Shown: piece by piece, positions 33,961 through 46,360 of the stretch
Numbering within the stretch: the first letter of the stretch is position 1
How the letters are laid out: the number at the start of each line of letters is the position of its first letter
Source: Nannochloropsis oceanica
Lineage: Eukaryota > Sar > Eustigmatophyceae > Eustigmatales > Monodopsidaceae
NCBI GenBank assembly: GCA_004519485.1
Contig: CP038128.1
Span: forward strand, 575,001 to 639,000
Direction of reading: 5' to 3'
DNA length: 64,000 nt
Notes under the pieces: generated by a model
Told to the model about the DNA's origin: nothing
Databases searched by the model: none
What the model saw: only the letters and a program-made list of their open reading frames with translations
Translations under genes and position numbers: made by a program

Positions 33961-36511
33961 CTACGCTGCCCATAGCTCTTGCACATACCTCCCCTTCGCC
34001 TGCAGGGCCTTCACATACTCAGTCGCCGCCTGACTATCCATTTTCCCTTCCTTCTCGACCACTCCTGCAATTGCCTTATGCACATCGAGACCCATGCTCG
34101 TTCCACCACACACGTAAATGTGCGCCCCTTTGTCTGCCACAAGCCTCCAAAGCCTTTTCGCATTCCCAGCCTGCGCCAGCAAATGCTGTACATATACCTT
34201 CTCTTTCTTTTCCCTGCTAAACGCCAACTGCAAATCCGTCAATGTCCCATCCTTCTGAAACTCCACCAGCTCTTCCTCATACAGAAAATCTGTATCCCTT
34301 CGCCGGCACCCGAAGTACAACAACGTCTCTCCTACTTCCTGACCCAACATTACCCGCTGATGCCGCCGCTCCTGCAGCAAAGCCCTCATAGGGGCAATCC
34401 CCGTGCCAGGCCCAATCAAAATGATGGGCGTGGAACTCTCGACAGGCAAACGGAAAGATGAAGGACGGATAAAGATCCGCACATGTTGAGTGGAGGGAGC
34501 GGCAATGTAGCTGGAGCAGACACCCCAGTGCACACGGCCTGGGCGAGATTCGTCTTTGGTGACAGCGACGGTGGCGTGAACGTGCGTGGGGTAGACGGAG
34601 GAGGAGGAGGAGATGGTGTAGTATCGCGGCTGGAGGTGCGGGGCGAGGTTGATAAAGTGTTGGAGGGGGAGGCGGACGGAGGGGTACGTCTCAGTGATCA
34701 ACTCCGCCAGTGAACGACCTTCCTTGACCACAAACTGGTTGTACTCATCCCGGCCTTGTTTGGATGCTAAAAATTTGAGTTTCTCGGCCTCCTTCGCGTC
34801 CAGGGCAAACATCGCGAGCTGGCCCAAGGTCGTTCGGCGTGGGATGCCGCACAGATCGAGGTAACAGGTCAGGGCATCTCGGACCGAACAGGGAGTGGGG
34901 AACTTGGCTTTGTCACAGACCATTTCAAACAATGCGTCCAAGTCGTACATTTGCCCGGCAGCGACTGCCTCCACCACCTTCGCTGGATTCTCGGGGAGGA
35001 CTGCGAGGTTGTCCGCTGTGGTGTAGCTTAAGCCTGTGTCAGCCAGACTGACTTCGACGTGACGTGTGGACCCCCCGTCTTTGGGTGTGCGGAGCTCGCG
35101 GTTCGTCACCACTGCCACTCGGTGGTTGTGGAAATAGAACTTCGTCGACGCCTGGATCTTGCTTTCGTCAACTTTGACTACCCCCGCACCATTGCTGGCC
35201 GTGATGGGTAGCTTGCTGTTCCCCCTGTTCAACAGCCCTTTCTTCGCCGGCAACAACACCAGGGTAAAGTCCAACTGCTCCTGCTGCTGCGCCAAGACCT
35301 CAGGCGGCTCCACAATCGCCACCGAATCCGAGCGTCCCATCTCTCCCGCAGCCTTCGATAGCGGCACCCATAGTCCCTCGCTCCACTTCTCGAAGTCCTC
35401 CTCCACAGTCAACTCGTCCCCTAACCCCAATTCAACCACTGGATTGGCCCCTAGCTCCTTCAAGCGTTTCTGTGCCACCTTTCCCATCTTATTATAGTGC
35501 TCATACTGCGTGCTCCCCAACCCGAATACCGCATAATTCAACCCACCCAGTGCCTGCTCAGACAGCTCTCCGTCTTCATTTTGCAGCCACTTGGCAAATG
35601 TCATGGCGTTGTCCGTGGGATCGCCCTCCCCGTACGTGGCAAGGAGGAAGACGGCCAGGCTTGTGGCTTGTAATTTTTCCGGCTCAAACGTCTCGAGGTC
35701 TACTACACGTCCTTCGAACCCTGTATTTTAGTGATAAGTGAGAAGGTAGGGAGAAAGGGAGGATAATTAAGTTACAATTTGCGATCCGGTAGTTTGGGAC
35801 GTAAGAGGTAGATGGGGAGAGGCGAGCTGGGGTGTGAGCGGCACCCAAGGAGGGTCTGCATGGCGAAGAAGACGGTGCCGAGATCATCTTCAATCACCTA
35901 CTCTCTACTAGTATGCCTGCCTAGGATAAGAAGCAGGCATTTTGTCAAACGCGCGATGGCAACCCGACCCCGCCGGCGACACCAGCCAGCAATCAGCACA
36001 AGGGGACGGGAAGAAGCGCTGAAAACCACACAAAAATAACGATACGTCGTGGCCAGCAGCGTATGCATCACCACCTGTACTTTTACAACTGCCTGCATCT
36101 CCGTGGACGCCTCGCTGCCAGTGTGTCATAAGTCTACACGACACTTAGGAGGTAACACGTACCCGTACCCGTACCATGTGGCCTTTCTCAATTCAAAACT
36201 TGACACCCCCCAGCCCCATCCAACAACGCGTTCCACGTACCGTAGCGTGCCGCCTCCCTCGCCAAACCTTTCGCAAAACCCTCTGCTGTACCCGTTTGGC
36301 TGCCGAAGTAAATGTCCACAGTGCCATTGGGGAAGGAAGCCGCACCAACCGTAGAATCGCGGGTCACCCGTCCCGCATTTGGACCCTCCTTTGCATCCAA
36401 TGGCAAAGGCGGGGCTTTGCGGACAAACTGCGTCACCAGCAGTGCCACGGCCGTCGACGCTGCCAACAAGGCTGCCAAGACTGTCCACGGGGTAATTAAA
36501 CCTTCCTCCAT
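33961..36511 (-). CDS. CPR: NADPH-cytochrome P450 reductase
   Basis: CPR passes electrons from NADPH through FAD and FMN to P450s and other haem enzymes at the ER surface. Exons 36511-36241 and 35720-33961 join across a 520-nt intron in phase 1 to give 676 residues, the usual CPR length. The N-terminus is a membrane anchor (WTVLAALLAASTAVALLV). The FMN domain follows with YFGSQTGTAEGFA, then, after the splice, YGFEGRVVDLETF, LATYGEGDPTDNAM and VFGLGSTQYEHYNKMG. The FAD domain has LQPRYYTISSS and HVHATVAV. The NADPH domain has GPGTGIAPMRALLQER and CGGTSMGLDVH, ending RYVQELWAA with the flavin-stacking Trp. All cofactor motifs are present. It lies head to head with GatB, 473 nt apart. Confidence 0.95.
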
Positions 36512-36984
36512 GAGGCGGAAGGCCGGCGCGGGCTAAAGGACGTCGAGCTTTGTGCCTTGGCTTGGGGAAGTCGCGGCGGGGTCGGTTGTCAGAGCGACCG
36601 CTGCGCCGATAGTGGCACAAAACGCTTGGAAACAAGCCTGCCCTATCAAGAGTGAGCGTAAGTGTGTGTGGTACACCATTGAAAGTGTGGGAATGTTGAG
36701 ACTCGTGGGGGAATGTGACCGCTAAATCACGCGCGCAAAGGAATGAGAGAAAATAGACCACCTCAGCCCATCATCGATTTAAACCGCGAGCATCGACGCG
36801 GGTTGGTGATGCTTCAGATGGATGACCGCTTGGACACACCCCACAGGTTCCAAGCAAAGGCAACTTGCTTTCTTGCTGTTGTGTGTGTCCCCTTTACAGG
36901 CCTGATTTCTTACCCACCACTGTTCATATAGTACTGCGAAGCACAGGTGACGGCAAGCGTCACGCACCTGCTAGCACCCGCGTC
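36512..36984. promoter_or_regulatory. Divergent spacer between CPR and GatB
   Basis: 473 nt between opposite start codons. An in-frame extension exists upstream of the chosen GatB ATG (from 36865), but it would bury the signal peptide, so I treat it as leader. No promoter motif is claimed. Confidence 0.5.
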
Positions 36985-39135
36985 ATGGACACGAGCTGCC
37001 CCCCTCAAAGAAAAAGGCCTCGGCCGGCGCAGCCTCTCCTCTGCACTTCACTCCGGCGCCTCGTGTTTGTTGCTGCCGCGGCTGCGGCCGCCACTGCGGC
37101 CACGACAGCACACGCTTTCGTCGTGCCAAGCAGCAGAGGCATTAATGGTGCCGCCATTTGGCGTGGGCGCACGGTGTACATGGGCAAGGGCAGTGGTGGG
37201 GGCGGAGGAAGCAAGAAAAAGGGGTCCGCGCTGCTGCAAGAGGTGCGTAGCACGCGCGTGCGTGTGTGAGTGTGTGTTTGAGGGCACCTAGCATGTGCTC
37301 CTTCTCCCCCTCTCTATTTCTTTCCTCGAAAACAACGTTGATAGTGCAGCACTGTCTGCCTCCGCGTTCGTGTGAGTGAGTGACCAACCCCTTACTGGAA
37401 CTCACAACCTCCTCCCCCTCCCTCCATCCCTCTTCCCGCCATACCCTCTCACCAGGTCCTCGAACGCTACGAAGCTGTCGTCGGCATCGAAGTTCATGCG
37501 CAGCTCCTCTCGGACACCAAAGCCTACTGCAGTTGCTCCACTCATTACAATCCCAACGTGCCCAACGCCAACATCTGCCCAGTCTGCACGGGCGAGCCCG
37601 GCACGTTGCCGGTGCCCAACGCCCGTGTAGTCGAATTAGCCAGCAAGGCCGCTCTGGCCCTTCAATGCGAAATAGCTGCAGAAGTCCGTTATGACCGCAA
37701 AAATTATTTCTACCCCGATACGCCCAAAAACTACCAAATCACACAATACACTCACCCACTGGGTGGGAAAGGTTTGCTGGAGCTCCCAAGTGGGAAAATG
37801 GTGGCCATCACCCGTTTACACATTGAAGAAGACTCGGCAAAGATGGTCCATCAAGGGTCGGACTCCTTGGCGGGCTCGACACATTCCCTTGTCGATTTTA
37901 ATAGGGCCGGGATTCCTCTAGCGGAGATCGTGTCTGAGCCAGACATGCGTTCAGGGGCGGAAGCAGCCGAGTATGGGAGGGAGTTGCAGAAGGTCCTGCG
38001 ATACGTAGGAGTAAGTGATGGGAACATGGCTGAGGGCTCGATGCGCCTTGACGTGAATGTGTCGATTCGACCCAAGGGGGAAAAGGCCCTGAGGGCTAAG
38101 GTGGAGGTGAAGAATGTGAACTCGTTCAAGTCCGTGCAGCAAGCGGTGGACTTCGAAGTGTTGCGGCAGGCCAAAGCCTACGATGCTGCAGAGCCCGTGA
38201 GGCAGGAAACGCGCATGTGGGACGAGAAAGAGCTATCGACCAAGCTCATGCGAGTTAAAGAAGGCGAATCCGACTATCGCTACTTTCCCGAACCGGACGT
38301 CCCCCCTCTCACCCTCCCCCCCGCCCTCGTCGCGGCCTGGAAGAGCGAATTGCAGGAGCTGCCGGCGAAGAAGCGTGCGCGGTACCAGGATTCAGCGGGT
38401 TTTGGGTTGGATGCAGGTGCGAAGGGGAAGAAGGGAGAAAGGGAGGGAGGGAGGGACGGAGAAAGGAAGGGAAGATGGATGGGTGGAAAGGCCGTCGAAA
38501 GGAAATTTCATCATCGTTTTATTTTTTTGTCGTAGTCACTCAGTTACTCCCTCCTTCCCTCCCTCTCGCCCACTATTCCGGTTCTCACAGAAACGACCAA
38601 GGCGTTAACGGAAGATTTGAACGTGGCGCAATTTTACGAAAAAGCCGTTGAGGTCCACAAGGCAGACGCCAAGGAAGCAGCCAAATGGTTGATAGGTGAT
38701 ATTTTCGGGCACTTGAATGGAAATAAAGGGAAGGTTAAGGACTTTGGCAAGATTAAGTTGACCCCTGCGGGCCTGGCAGAGCTGGTCGGGCTGATCGCTG
38801 AAGGGAAGATTACCGGGAAGATAGCTAAGGAGCTCCTGCCGGAGTTGTTGGATGAGTGGGTTGGGGAGGAAGGAAAGGAGGGGGAGGGGGAGGCAGGGGC
38901 GGTGTTGGCCTTGGTGAAGGAGAGGGGGATGGAGGCCATTACGGACCCAGCGGCGATTGCGCTGTTGGTTGAAAAGGTGATGCAGGCGAATCCAGGGAAG
39001 GTCGCTGATTATAGGGCCGGGAAGACCAAGATGCTAGGTTTTTTTGTGGGGATGGTGTTGAAGGAGAGTGGGAGTAGAGCTGATCCGGAGGTGGCACAGA
39101 GGTTGACGGAAGCAGCGTTGAAGGACGGGATATAG
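36985..39135 (+). CDS. GATB: Glutamyl/aspartyl-tRNA(Gln/Asn) amidotransferase subunit B, organellar
   Basis: GatB with GatA and GatC turns Glu-tRNA(Gln) into Gln-tRNA(Gln), the normal route in plastids and many mitochondria. Exons 36985-37242, 37456-38416 and 38591-39135 join in phase to give 587 residues. Exon 1 gives a signal peptide (LVFVAAAAAAATAATTAHAF) followed by VVPSSR, a Phe-containing ochrophyte plastid-type presequence. Exon 2 has the GatB core: YEAVVGIEVHAQL, CSCSTHYNPNVPNANICPVC with the zinc-type cysteines, LDVNVSIR, KVEVKNVNSF and SDYRYFPEPD. Exon 3 is the tail or YqeY-like domain (AKWLIGDIF, VEKVMQANPGKVADYRAGKTKMLGFFVG). The length is about 100 residues longer than bacterial GatB, accounted for by the presequence. 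Dual targeting to mitochondria is possible, since no second GatB is in view. Confidence 0.95.
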
Positions 39136-39652
39136 GGGGGTTGGGGAGGGAGGGAGGGAGGGATAGGTATGTACACATGGGATGTGTGTGAACGGTGGCG
39201 GGTAGGATAGATAGGTTTGAAAAGACCAATGAATGATGCTCGACTTGACTCAAATGTGCATGTGCGCTTCAATTTCCTTTCGTCCTTTATATCCTCCACT
39301 CTCCCCCCCTCCACCATCCGTGTTGTTGGAAGTTGTCTCGGCAGCCTGTCAACTTCCTCTTCCCCGCTACGTCTCACTATTCATGGGAAAGTCGTCTCCT
39401 CTCATTTCTTCTTTCACTCCGTATTATCACAGGATTACAGCACGATACCCTCCCTTCACCTTCCTATACATAAAACCCAGGGTTAGGGTTAGGGCTCCGG
39501 GCCGGCAACCCCATCCCCCTTTGCCTACCACTGTTCCCCCCAAAAAACGTTCCTCTTCCACCTGCCTGTCTCTCTCGTAAAATGCCATAAATTTGTCATC
39601 ATTTGCTGGTTGCTTGTAACACCCCTTTCTCCTTCAATCTCTCTCTTCCTCC
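39136..39652. other. Convergent spacer between GatB and YKT6
   Basis: 517 nt between two stop codons. It includes a GGGA-rich start, an interstitial telomere-type repeat at 39480-39494 and a polypyrimidine stretch near 39620-39650. No gene is seen. Confidence 0.6.
39480..39494. repeat. Interstitial telomere-like repeat (GGGTTAGGGTTAGGG)
   Basis: Two and a half perfect TTAGGG units in a convergent spacer. TTAGGG is the telomere unit of many eukaryotes, including animals and several algae. Too short to prove origin from a telomere or break repair. Confidence 0.8.
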
Positions 39653-40760
39653 TCATGAGATGGTGCAGCATGAATTGGTCTTGCGTGCCTGCTTGTAGAA
39701 AAGCTTGCTTTGACTACTCAGATCGTTGGACCTGTCTACTAGCTCGTCCAGCTTGACCCCCCGCTCAAGTACTGCGTCGATTGTCTTGTGCTGTGTGTAG
39801 CCCGAAGAAAGAAAGCAAAGGGAAAGAGGCGTGAAATGAGTTGTTGCTCGACCTTCTCGATTTCTCGTTTGAGAACACTCCGTCATACCCCCCCCCCAAC
39901 TCCTCACCAAAATCTCCGTCGTCTCGTCCAGGTCGCGGCGGATTTTCGTAATCTTATCGGCCTTGGCCGGGTCTTGATATTCTCGAATGGCTTCTTGAAT
40001 GGGCGGGTAAGTAATAGATTCTTGCTGTGTGACGGAAGACCAGTTGCTGTCGGCAGTTGGTGGAAAGCGAGAATGAAGGAATAAGCGCGTGTGGCGTGCT
40101 AGTCGTTATGAAGGTGGCGAGCTTTCCCTCATTCCCCCTCACCACTTTCTGGACGTACGTGATATCGACGGCGAAGCGCTCGAGGAGGGTGGAGAGGAGG
40201 ACGAAGGCGACGCGTGGGGGATACTCCAAGTCGGCAATGACGGTGCCGCCAAGACCGTCTGTCCTCAAGTGACAATGCACGTTGTATTCTGTTTATTTGA
40301 GTTAACATATAATTTGAAATACTGACGATAAAGGAAAAACAAACAAATATCACAAAAGCTATGGCAGCAGCATCAATGGTCACGGAGATGTGCATATGAT
40401 GTACCTTCATGCTGAATGGTTTGCCGTTGACCCGGCTGGCAGCGTTTGATAAGAGTCTTGCTCATAAAGCGGCACATCTCACGGATACTGTAATATAGAT
40501 GGATGGTGTGAAAAATGGTGTGGAAAAGAGCGCATTGAATGAGTTTCGGACAGGGCATAGACGAAGCAGCATGAGTGGGGTGTGTTGTTGCTTCTCGCTT
40601 TATGCGCCGGAATAATTCCCCCCCTCCTTTCCCCCCCTTCGCTTCCTTACCCATTACGCTGGAAGTAGCCAAAGCTCTCGAGCTCCGTGGCCGACGTTAA
40701 GATGATAGGCTCAGGCGTGTCTTTCTGGTAGCGATGCAAGGAAATGGCCACAATCTTCAT
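39653..40760 (-). CDS. YKT6: R-SNARE YKT6
   Basis: YKT6 is a longin-domain R-SNARE acting in ER-Golgi, endosomal, vacuolar and autophagosome fusion; it has no membrane span and is anchored by lipids. Five exons close in phase: 40760-40651, 40487-40405, 40288-40143, 40024-39908 and 39790-39653, giving 197 residues (human 198). The longin domain starts MKIVAISLHRY, with ESFGYFQRNG, the conserved YNVHCHLRTDGLGGTVIAD, and YPPRVAFVLL. Then come YQDPAKADKITKIRRDLDET and the SNARE motif with the zero-layer Arg in VLERGVKLDELV. The end is CCTIS: a palmitoylation Cys followed by a CaaX box whose last Ser favours farnesyl. All introns have GT-AG ends. The match is end to end. Confidence 0.96.
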
Positions 40761-41955
40761 TGTGGCCTGGGTAACTCAAGTTATTGAGACGCTAGCGTTC
40801 GAAGGAGGAGTGCGATGATGACGCCGGCGATGCTCTAGGCAAAGAAATCACTGAGCGGACACGCAAGCAGGCAAAGCGCAAGCAAATGGACCTATGATAG
40901 GATTACAGAGAGGCATAGAAAGAGGTTTTGTAAGTTCTTTTGTAAGGGAAAGCGTGGCTGATCGAGGGAAGTAGGGGAGTTACATTCTCCTCCGGGTCGG
41001 TGATGGGTCTTGCTCTCCACCCTCGCTGACACGCCACTTAGAGAAACATCATCCTTCGTAAATTAACATTTGATGGTCTTCAATGTGTTTCCTTGCTTCT
41101 TGTTAGCCACTCTTCCTTCTTTCCATTCAATCCTCTTTATGTTCCTCGTGCCACTTGCCTTTCCCTCTCCACGCCTGGCGGTCCGCGCCCTCCCCCCTCT
41201 CATTCAAGAAGAGGTGGGGCGGGAAATGGCGGTCCTCTTTACCGAAAACGGATTGTTTTCCTTGCAGGTCGCCCCTTAGTTTCGATCTCCCCTTTTTATG
41301 AAGGCCCCCTCTTCTCTCTTTACCCTCCTTCAAGACTACAGACTTTGGTGGTGACGGTCGCCCGTTCAAGTACCCCCCCTACCCCCTAATTTCCTCTCTC
41401 CATTGGTCCTCACCCGCTCTCTATCCTTATCTCTTCCTGGAAACCCGCAAAAAAGACGTATGTTATATGCTGGTGGTAGTTAAAACATCCCCCCTCCTAA
41501 TCTTCCTTCCGCCCCGTCTTTCTCTTATCTTCATGCTATCGTCGAACAATCACACCAAGTCGACGGGGATGACGTGTATGGCGCGCGAGGGAAAGACCTC
41601 TCGAAGAAGGAAGCATCACCCTACGAAACATACAATCGATCAGAAAATCAATAATCATTATGACAATCTTTATGAAAGATAAGGACAGAACATCATAACA
41701 ATATCGCTACATATCACACAAGGCAAGAGCGAGCCACTCTCTAGAGAAGAGGCTCGAGAAAGAGACAATAAATATGTCAAAACTCTCTTCCCCTTTTTCC
41801 TTCCCTTCCTTTGTCTCTTCCCACCGCCGAATAATTCACCATGATTATGCAGTGCAGTCCTACCAATACTAAGCCTTTCTTCCCCTCCTCCTCTCCCCTC
41901 CAAAAAGCCCCCTTCCCCTATCCAGCTCCATGAGAACCAGAACCACGATCAAAGC
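40761..41955. other. Intergenic, no firm gene
   Basis: About 1.2 kb between the YKT6 start and the ATP/ADP translocase stop. An ATG-led frame of 68 codons at 41073-41279 on the plus strand begins with a hydrophobic stretch (FLLATLPSFHSILFMFLVPLA), but it has no homology I recognise and the flanks do not show a clear gene. The rest probably contains the YKT6 promoter and the transporter 3' UTR. Confidence 0.45.
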
Positions 41956-44250
41956 TTAATGCTCCGCATTCGGATTGGCCTCCATCTTCTCCTTAAATTG
42001 CTTCGACAGCGAATTGGCCGCATTGATCCACGCCCCCACAATCAAGAAGATAATGCCGGCCAGGTAGGGCGTCGACGCCGACAAGCTCCCCAACCCCAAG
42101 ATCAAAATCTGCTGGATGAACGACCCTCCTGACTTGCCCAGGGGGTTCCCGATGACGTCCACGGCGGCCTTGCCCTTAGTCTTCTGCTCGGCATCCAAGG
42201 GAATGTACGCCATCTCTTTGCACGGGTCAAACAGAGAGTACTTGCTCGACTTGGACAAAACATTCTGCGCGGCCCCAATAATGACCGCCAGCATCAACGG
42301 CGTCATTCCCAACGCTGCCGTTACCGGGGAAAAAAATCCGTTGAAAATAATCAAGGAGAAAAAGGCCACCCCCGTCGCCAGGAGCATGACAGGGGTGATT
42401 AACGCCGCGACACCCCACCCGTACTTCTGGAAGATGGTTCGGCCTAAGAGCATCATGATCAGCGTAACGCACCCCGTGGCTGTTGAGAAGTTGCCCATGA
42501 AAGCAGAGTAAGCGTTGGGGTCAGGGAAGGCTTCCTTGAGTTTGCCCTTCCACGTGACCTCCACAATGTTGATGGACATCCCGTAGGCAATGACCAAGGT
42601 AGCCAAGTCCCGGATGTACTTGCTCTTGAACAGATACTGCGCCGACTCCTTCAACGTCATGTTCGTCGCACTCTTCTTGCTGCTCTTCTTCTGCTTTTCC
42701 GCGCTGTAGCACTCGGGGTCCGTCAGGACATTGCGTTGCATGTGCGTGTACGCCCCGACCATGACCGTTCCAAGAGCCACCACCGCGCCCATGAGCAGCT
42801 TCAGAGACACACCCCATTTATCCACGCCATCCGGCAGCCCCTTCCTAATGCTAGACACGAAACGCACGTACTGCCCCGAGAAAATCAGCGCCACGTTCGC
42901 CCCCAACCCAAACAAAGGATAGTACTTCTTCGCCTCCGGCACGGTGGTCACCTCATTCGCGAACCCCCAAAACAACAGAGACACCACCACAGACCCCCAC
43001 AGCTCAGCCATCGTGTAGAACAAGGCGTATGTCCAATTACGGAAGATCGAGATCAAGGCACCGAATGATGCAGGCAGGATCTTCTGCAAGTGATCCGCGG
43101 CGGCGTTAGGGTGGAGGATATTCCGGTTGGGGTAGATGAGGAAGGCGAAGGAGGCAAAAAACGCCAGGAACGGGGTGATGAGCGTGTAAAAGACCTTGGC
43201 CATGGGCATGGCATTGCAAAGCTTGGAATACACGATGGTGATCAAGAGCGCGGCCGGGAGATTGACGTACGTCTTGAGGAAGGGAATAACCTCCGCGCCG
43301 GACTGAGGGGCAGTCACCACGAGCACGTCCTTAGTGTCACGCAGGATGGTGTAGTTAAACAACATGCAGAAGAACATGAGCGTCAAGGGTAAAATCTTCT
43401 TGCGTTCCACCTTGGTGGGGAGCTGGGCCTTGAAGCGTTGCCACCACGTGGTCTTCTCGGGGACCGCGCCGGAGTTCTCGACGATGGAGGCGGCGGTGGA
43501 GGAAACGCGGGGCAAGGAGCGCGGAAGGCCGGTCGCACTGGCACCACCATGACGTTGACGAAGACTGTCGGGCAAGGCCTTAGAAGGTGCAATGAGTGCA
43601 TAGCTTTTCCTGTCGTTGTCGTTTTTTTGGGGGGGGAGTTACATGAGGGGAGGAGCGAGGTTGGGGTTAGTGAGATGGGAGGACATGCAGAGGGGTCAGG
43701 AGGGGGAGGTGATGTAGTCTGATACTGTAGGACTGGAATGATGATAAAGTGTTATGCCGTTCTTATTCATATCCTTATCTAGTCGAAAAAGGTTGTGCAG
43801 TGAAAGAAGGTCTGGTTTGAGACGGTATATGTGGGTTACTCCAAGTAGACAGAGACGTAATGCGCGGAGGGCCCAGCGCTGCTCTGAATGCTCGATGCTG
43901 TTTTGAGCACTCGGTCTACGCCCACATATCCGCATGCCACTCGATACATATTAAGTTCTTTGCATTCCCCTGGTGCACATCTTAGAGTGACTACGCGCAG
44001 TGTGCCCTGGTCTTTATGCTATCGAAAGCTCACTCTCCTCCGCCGCCCGCAAGCACTTCAACATGACGAAGGCCGAGGGGCAAGTTTGTTCTAGCTCTTG
44101 CGTGGTCCTGCGCCCACCTATCCTTTCCTAACATCACAGTCTTCCAGGATGCCCTTACCTGGAAAGAGCGAAGCTGGGTCGGAAGCCCGAGGACTGGAAG
44201 CCCTGGACGCACCCCGCCAAAAGGCAGGCAGTGAGAATGATTCTCGACAT
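41956..44250 (-). CDS. NTT: Plastid ATP/ADP translocase (NTT, Tlc family)
   Basis: NTT carriers exchange ATP and ADP across the plastid envelope or, in chlamydiae and rickettsiae, the parasite membrane. The mature region (43609-41956, 551 codons) is intact with about 11-12 membrane spans and family motifs: FNYTILRDTKDVLVVTAP, LPAALLITIVYSKLCN, NWTYALFYTMAELWGSVV, SKYSLFDPCKEMAYIPLD and GKAAVDVIGNPLGKSGGSFI. No usable ATG lies near the start of this exon. I place the start in a short upstream exon 44250-44159, which reads MSRIILTACLLAGCVQGFQ with a GTAAGG donor. It joins in phase across a 549-nt intron to RKSYALIAPSKALPD, giving 581 residues. The upstream exon is a signal peptide followed by a Phe after Gly, the ochrophyte plastid presequence pattern. 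Diatom NTT1-like proteins have the same arrangement. Confidence 0.9.
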
Positions 44251-45521
44251 GGTTGCTGCTGAGGCAAAAGGCTGACCGCGCTTGCTGCTGGCGACGCGAC
44301 TACCTGTGGACAGGGAAAGGTGGAGGAGCGATGTGAGAAAGGATAGGTGCTTGTGTCAGGGAGTGCGGGACATGTATGCGTATCGAATCGCGGTCATCGA
44401 AACGAGACATAAGCACGTCTGGTTCGAGACGACTCGGAAGCCGACGAGACAAAATCTGAGGAATGTTCAAAATTGCTTGCCATGGCCGCCACAGAAGTTC
44501 CAGCCGTCGCTGTCTCGAAGTACAAGAGCAGGACGGCAGCGATGAGGCTTTCCACTAGGAAAAGAAGTAGACATGTGAGGCTGGACAAGACACCACACCC
44601 AAATGTTTGACAGGCATAGCCATATGATGATGATGCTAACATGACCCCTGGGTATATCTGTCTGTTTCGGACGCCTGACGAGTCTCCTTCGAGAGCTCTA
44701 GGAATGAGGCCTTGGGCCAACAGCCCCACAAGGAGATTTCTAGTCTACCTGGGTGATGTTTGATCTTTCGACTGACAACCAAGACAAAGGCCCCAACTGT
44801 GAAGCAAGGGTACACTTGGGGAGACCATGACTGCGGGCCGTCGTCTTGCGTTGTGATGACGCAGGCAGGCCCGGGGCGAGGTTGGACACACCTGGCCCAT
44901 TCGCCTCAAGTGCACCTCGAGGTAGGGCTTCATGTAAGCCTCGAGTGAATGGTCTTTTGGATTTTAAATGAATATGCACATGAAACGCTATCATCAAAAG
45001 TTAACTTACGGATTTCTGCTTCGACATTTCTCGTCTTATTGCTTCTTGTGCTTGCGCCCTGGCGTAGCGGGTTCCAAAGCAGGCTGACACAGTACCTTGC
45101 AGAGCATCACACACCCAAGGACAGGGCGCAGACGTCTAATGACGTCAAATCAGCAGTGGGGCTTGTGCGATTCTTATACATGTATGCGTGTCCTCGACCG
45201 TAAGATGCGTCTCATCAGCCTCTTTAAATATCCCCTAAATCCCAAGTATTTATGCTTCTATAATCTGTCTACTTTCTCGATACACACATTGTCATTTATG
45301 AAAGAAAAGAATACGCCTTTTTCAATTTCCATACCTCTCTCATTGCGTATTGATGGTGGCCTTTGGTGGCGTCGCTTTTCGTGTGCTTTCAGGTCTTTGT
45401 TGTCCAGCTTGTGGAGGCCCACGTATGGCCCTGTAGTTCGACCCCCCCCCCTCTTTATCACCCACGATGGAAAAGAGGCGTAAGTCGCGTACTTTATTTC
45501 TTTCATTTTATTTTGTACGAT
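44251..45521. other. Intergenic, possible small membrane-protein exons
   Basis: About 1.27 kb. On the minus strand, ATG TCG AAG CAG AAA TCC followed by GTAAGT (about 45026-45004), an exon-like piece containing AYMKPYLEVHLRRMGQ before a GTGTGT, and a hydrophobic frame at 44394-44729 (LSSLTCLLLFLVESLIAAVL) could be parts of a small membrane protein. Frames and phases can be joined in more than one way, so I do not call a gene. An overlapping plus-strand frame at 44949-45203 with a hydrophobic core is an equally weak alternative. Confidence 0.3.
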
Positions 45522-46310
45522 TTACAATACCCGTCTGACTTCTATGCTCCTACTACTAAACACCGTCAGAGTAAAATCCGACTCCACCCCCGCATTGTAG
45601 CATGCAAGCACAACCGCGTACGTCCCCGTCGTCAAGTCCGCAATTGGTGTCGTCACCCCGCATCTACTCGCCGTAAAAATAGCATTATGCGAAGTGGCAA
45701 TCGTGGTTGGACAACCCGGGAAGGTCGAAAGCACCGGCAGCTCGCTCGCTCCCGCCGTCCCCCCTGACGACGCTGGCGGTAGCTGAAATAGCGACACATT
45801 CACAGGCTCTTTCTCGTGAGCCATCAGACGCATGAATACCCTTGTGCGCTCCGTACACGAAATTAAAAACGTCGGATTCTGTGCCGCATACCCGGGGGGG
45901 CTGCATCCACCCGCAACTTTCCCTTCCCACGCTCCCGTCAGCACTTGACAGATAAATCCGTCCCCCTCCGGCAACAGCACCGAGGCCTGTATACTTCCTT
46001 CCCCTGCAACACTATGAACATTTATCACAAAATTTCCTCGCAGTCCGGCTTCGTAAGTGGAGGCGACCAGGGTGTACGTGCCACGAGCGAGGACATTGTT
46101 ACTGCTGCTGCTGCTGCTGCTTTCGTCAGTGCTGTTGCTGCTGTCAGCATCGTTATCCACGGTGGCGGCAGCACAGAAGCCTTGCCGATAGGCCCCACTG
46201 GTCAATACTTCTTCACCCTACGATTTAACGGGAGAGGAGGAAGGGTGGTTAATGACGTTAGATTGAGAAGCTTACAACCACAACACAACACGTGAAATAC
46301 GCCCTTTGAC

Positions 46311-46360
<50 letters not shown>

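Noticed and set aside
35898-36144. Open frames in the CPR intron that could be a middle exon
   Set aside because: Direct joining of 36241 to 35720 gives a perfect CPR sequence (YGFEGRVVDLETF) in phase, so an extra exon would break it.
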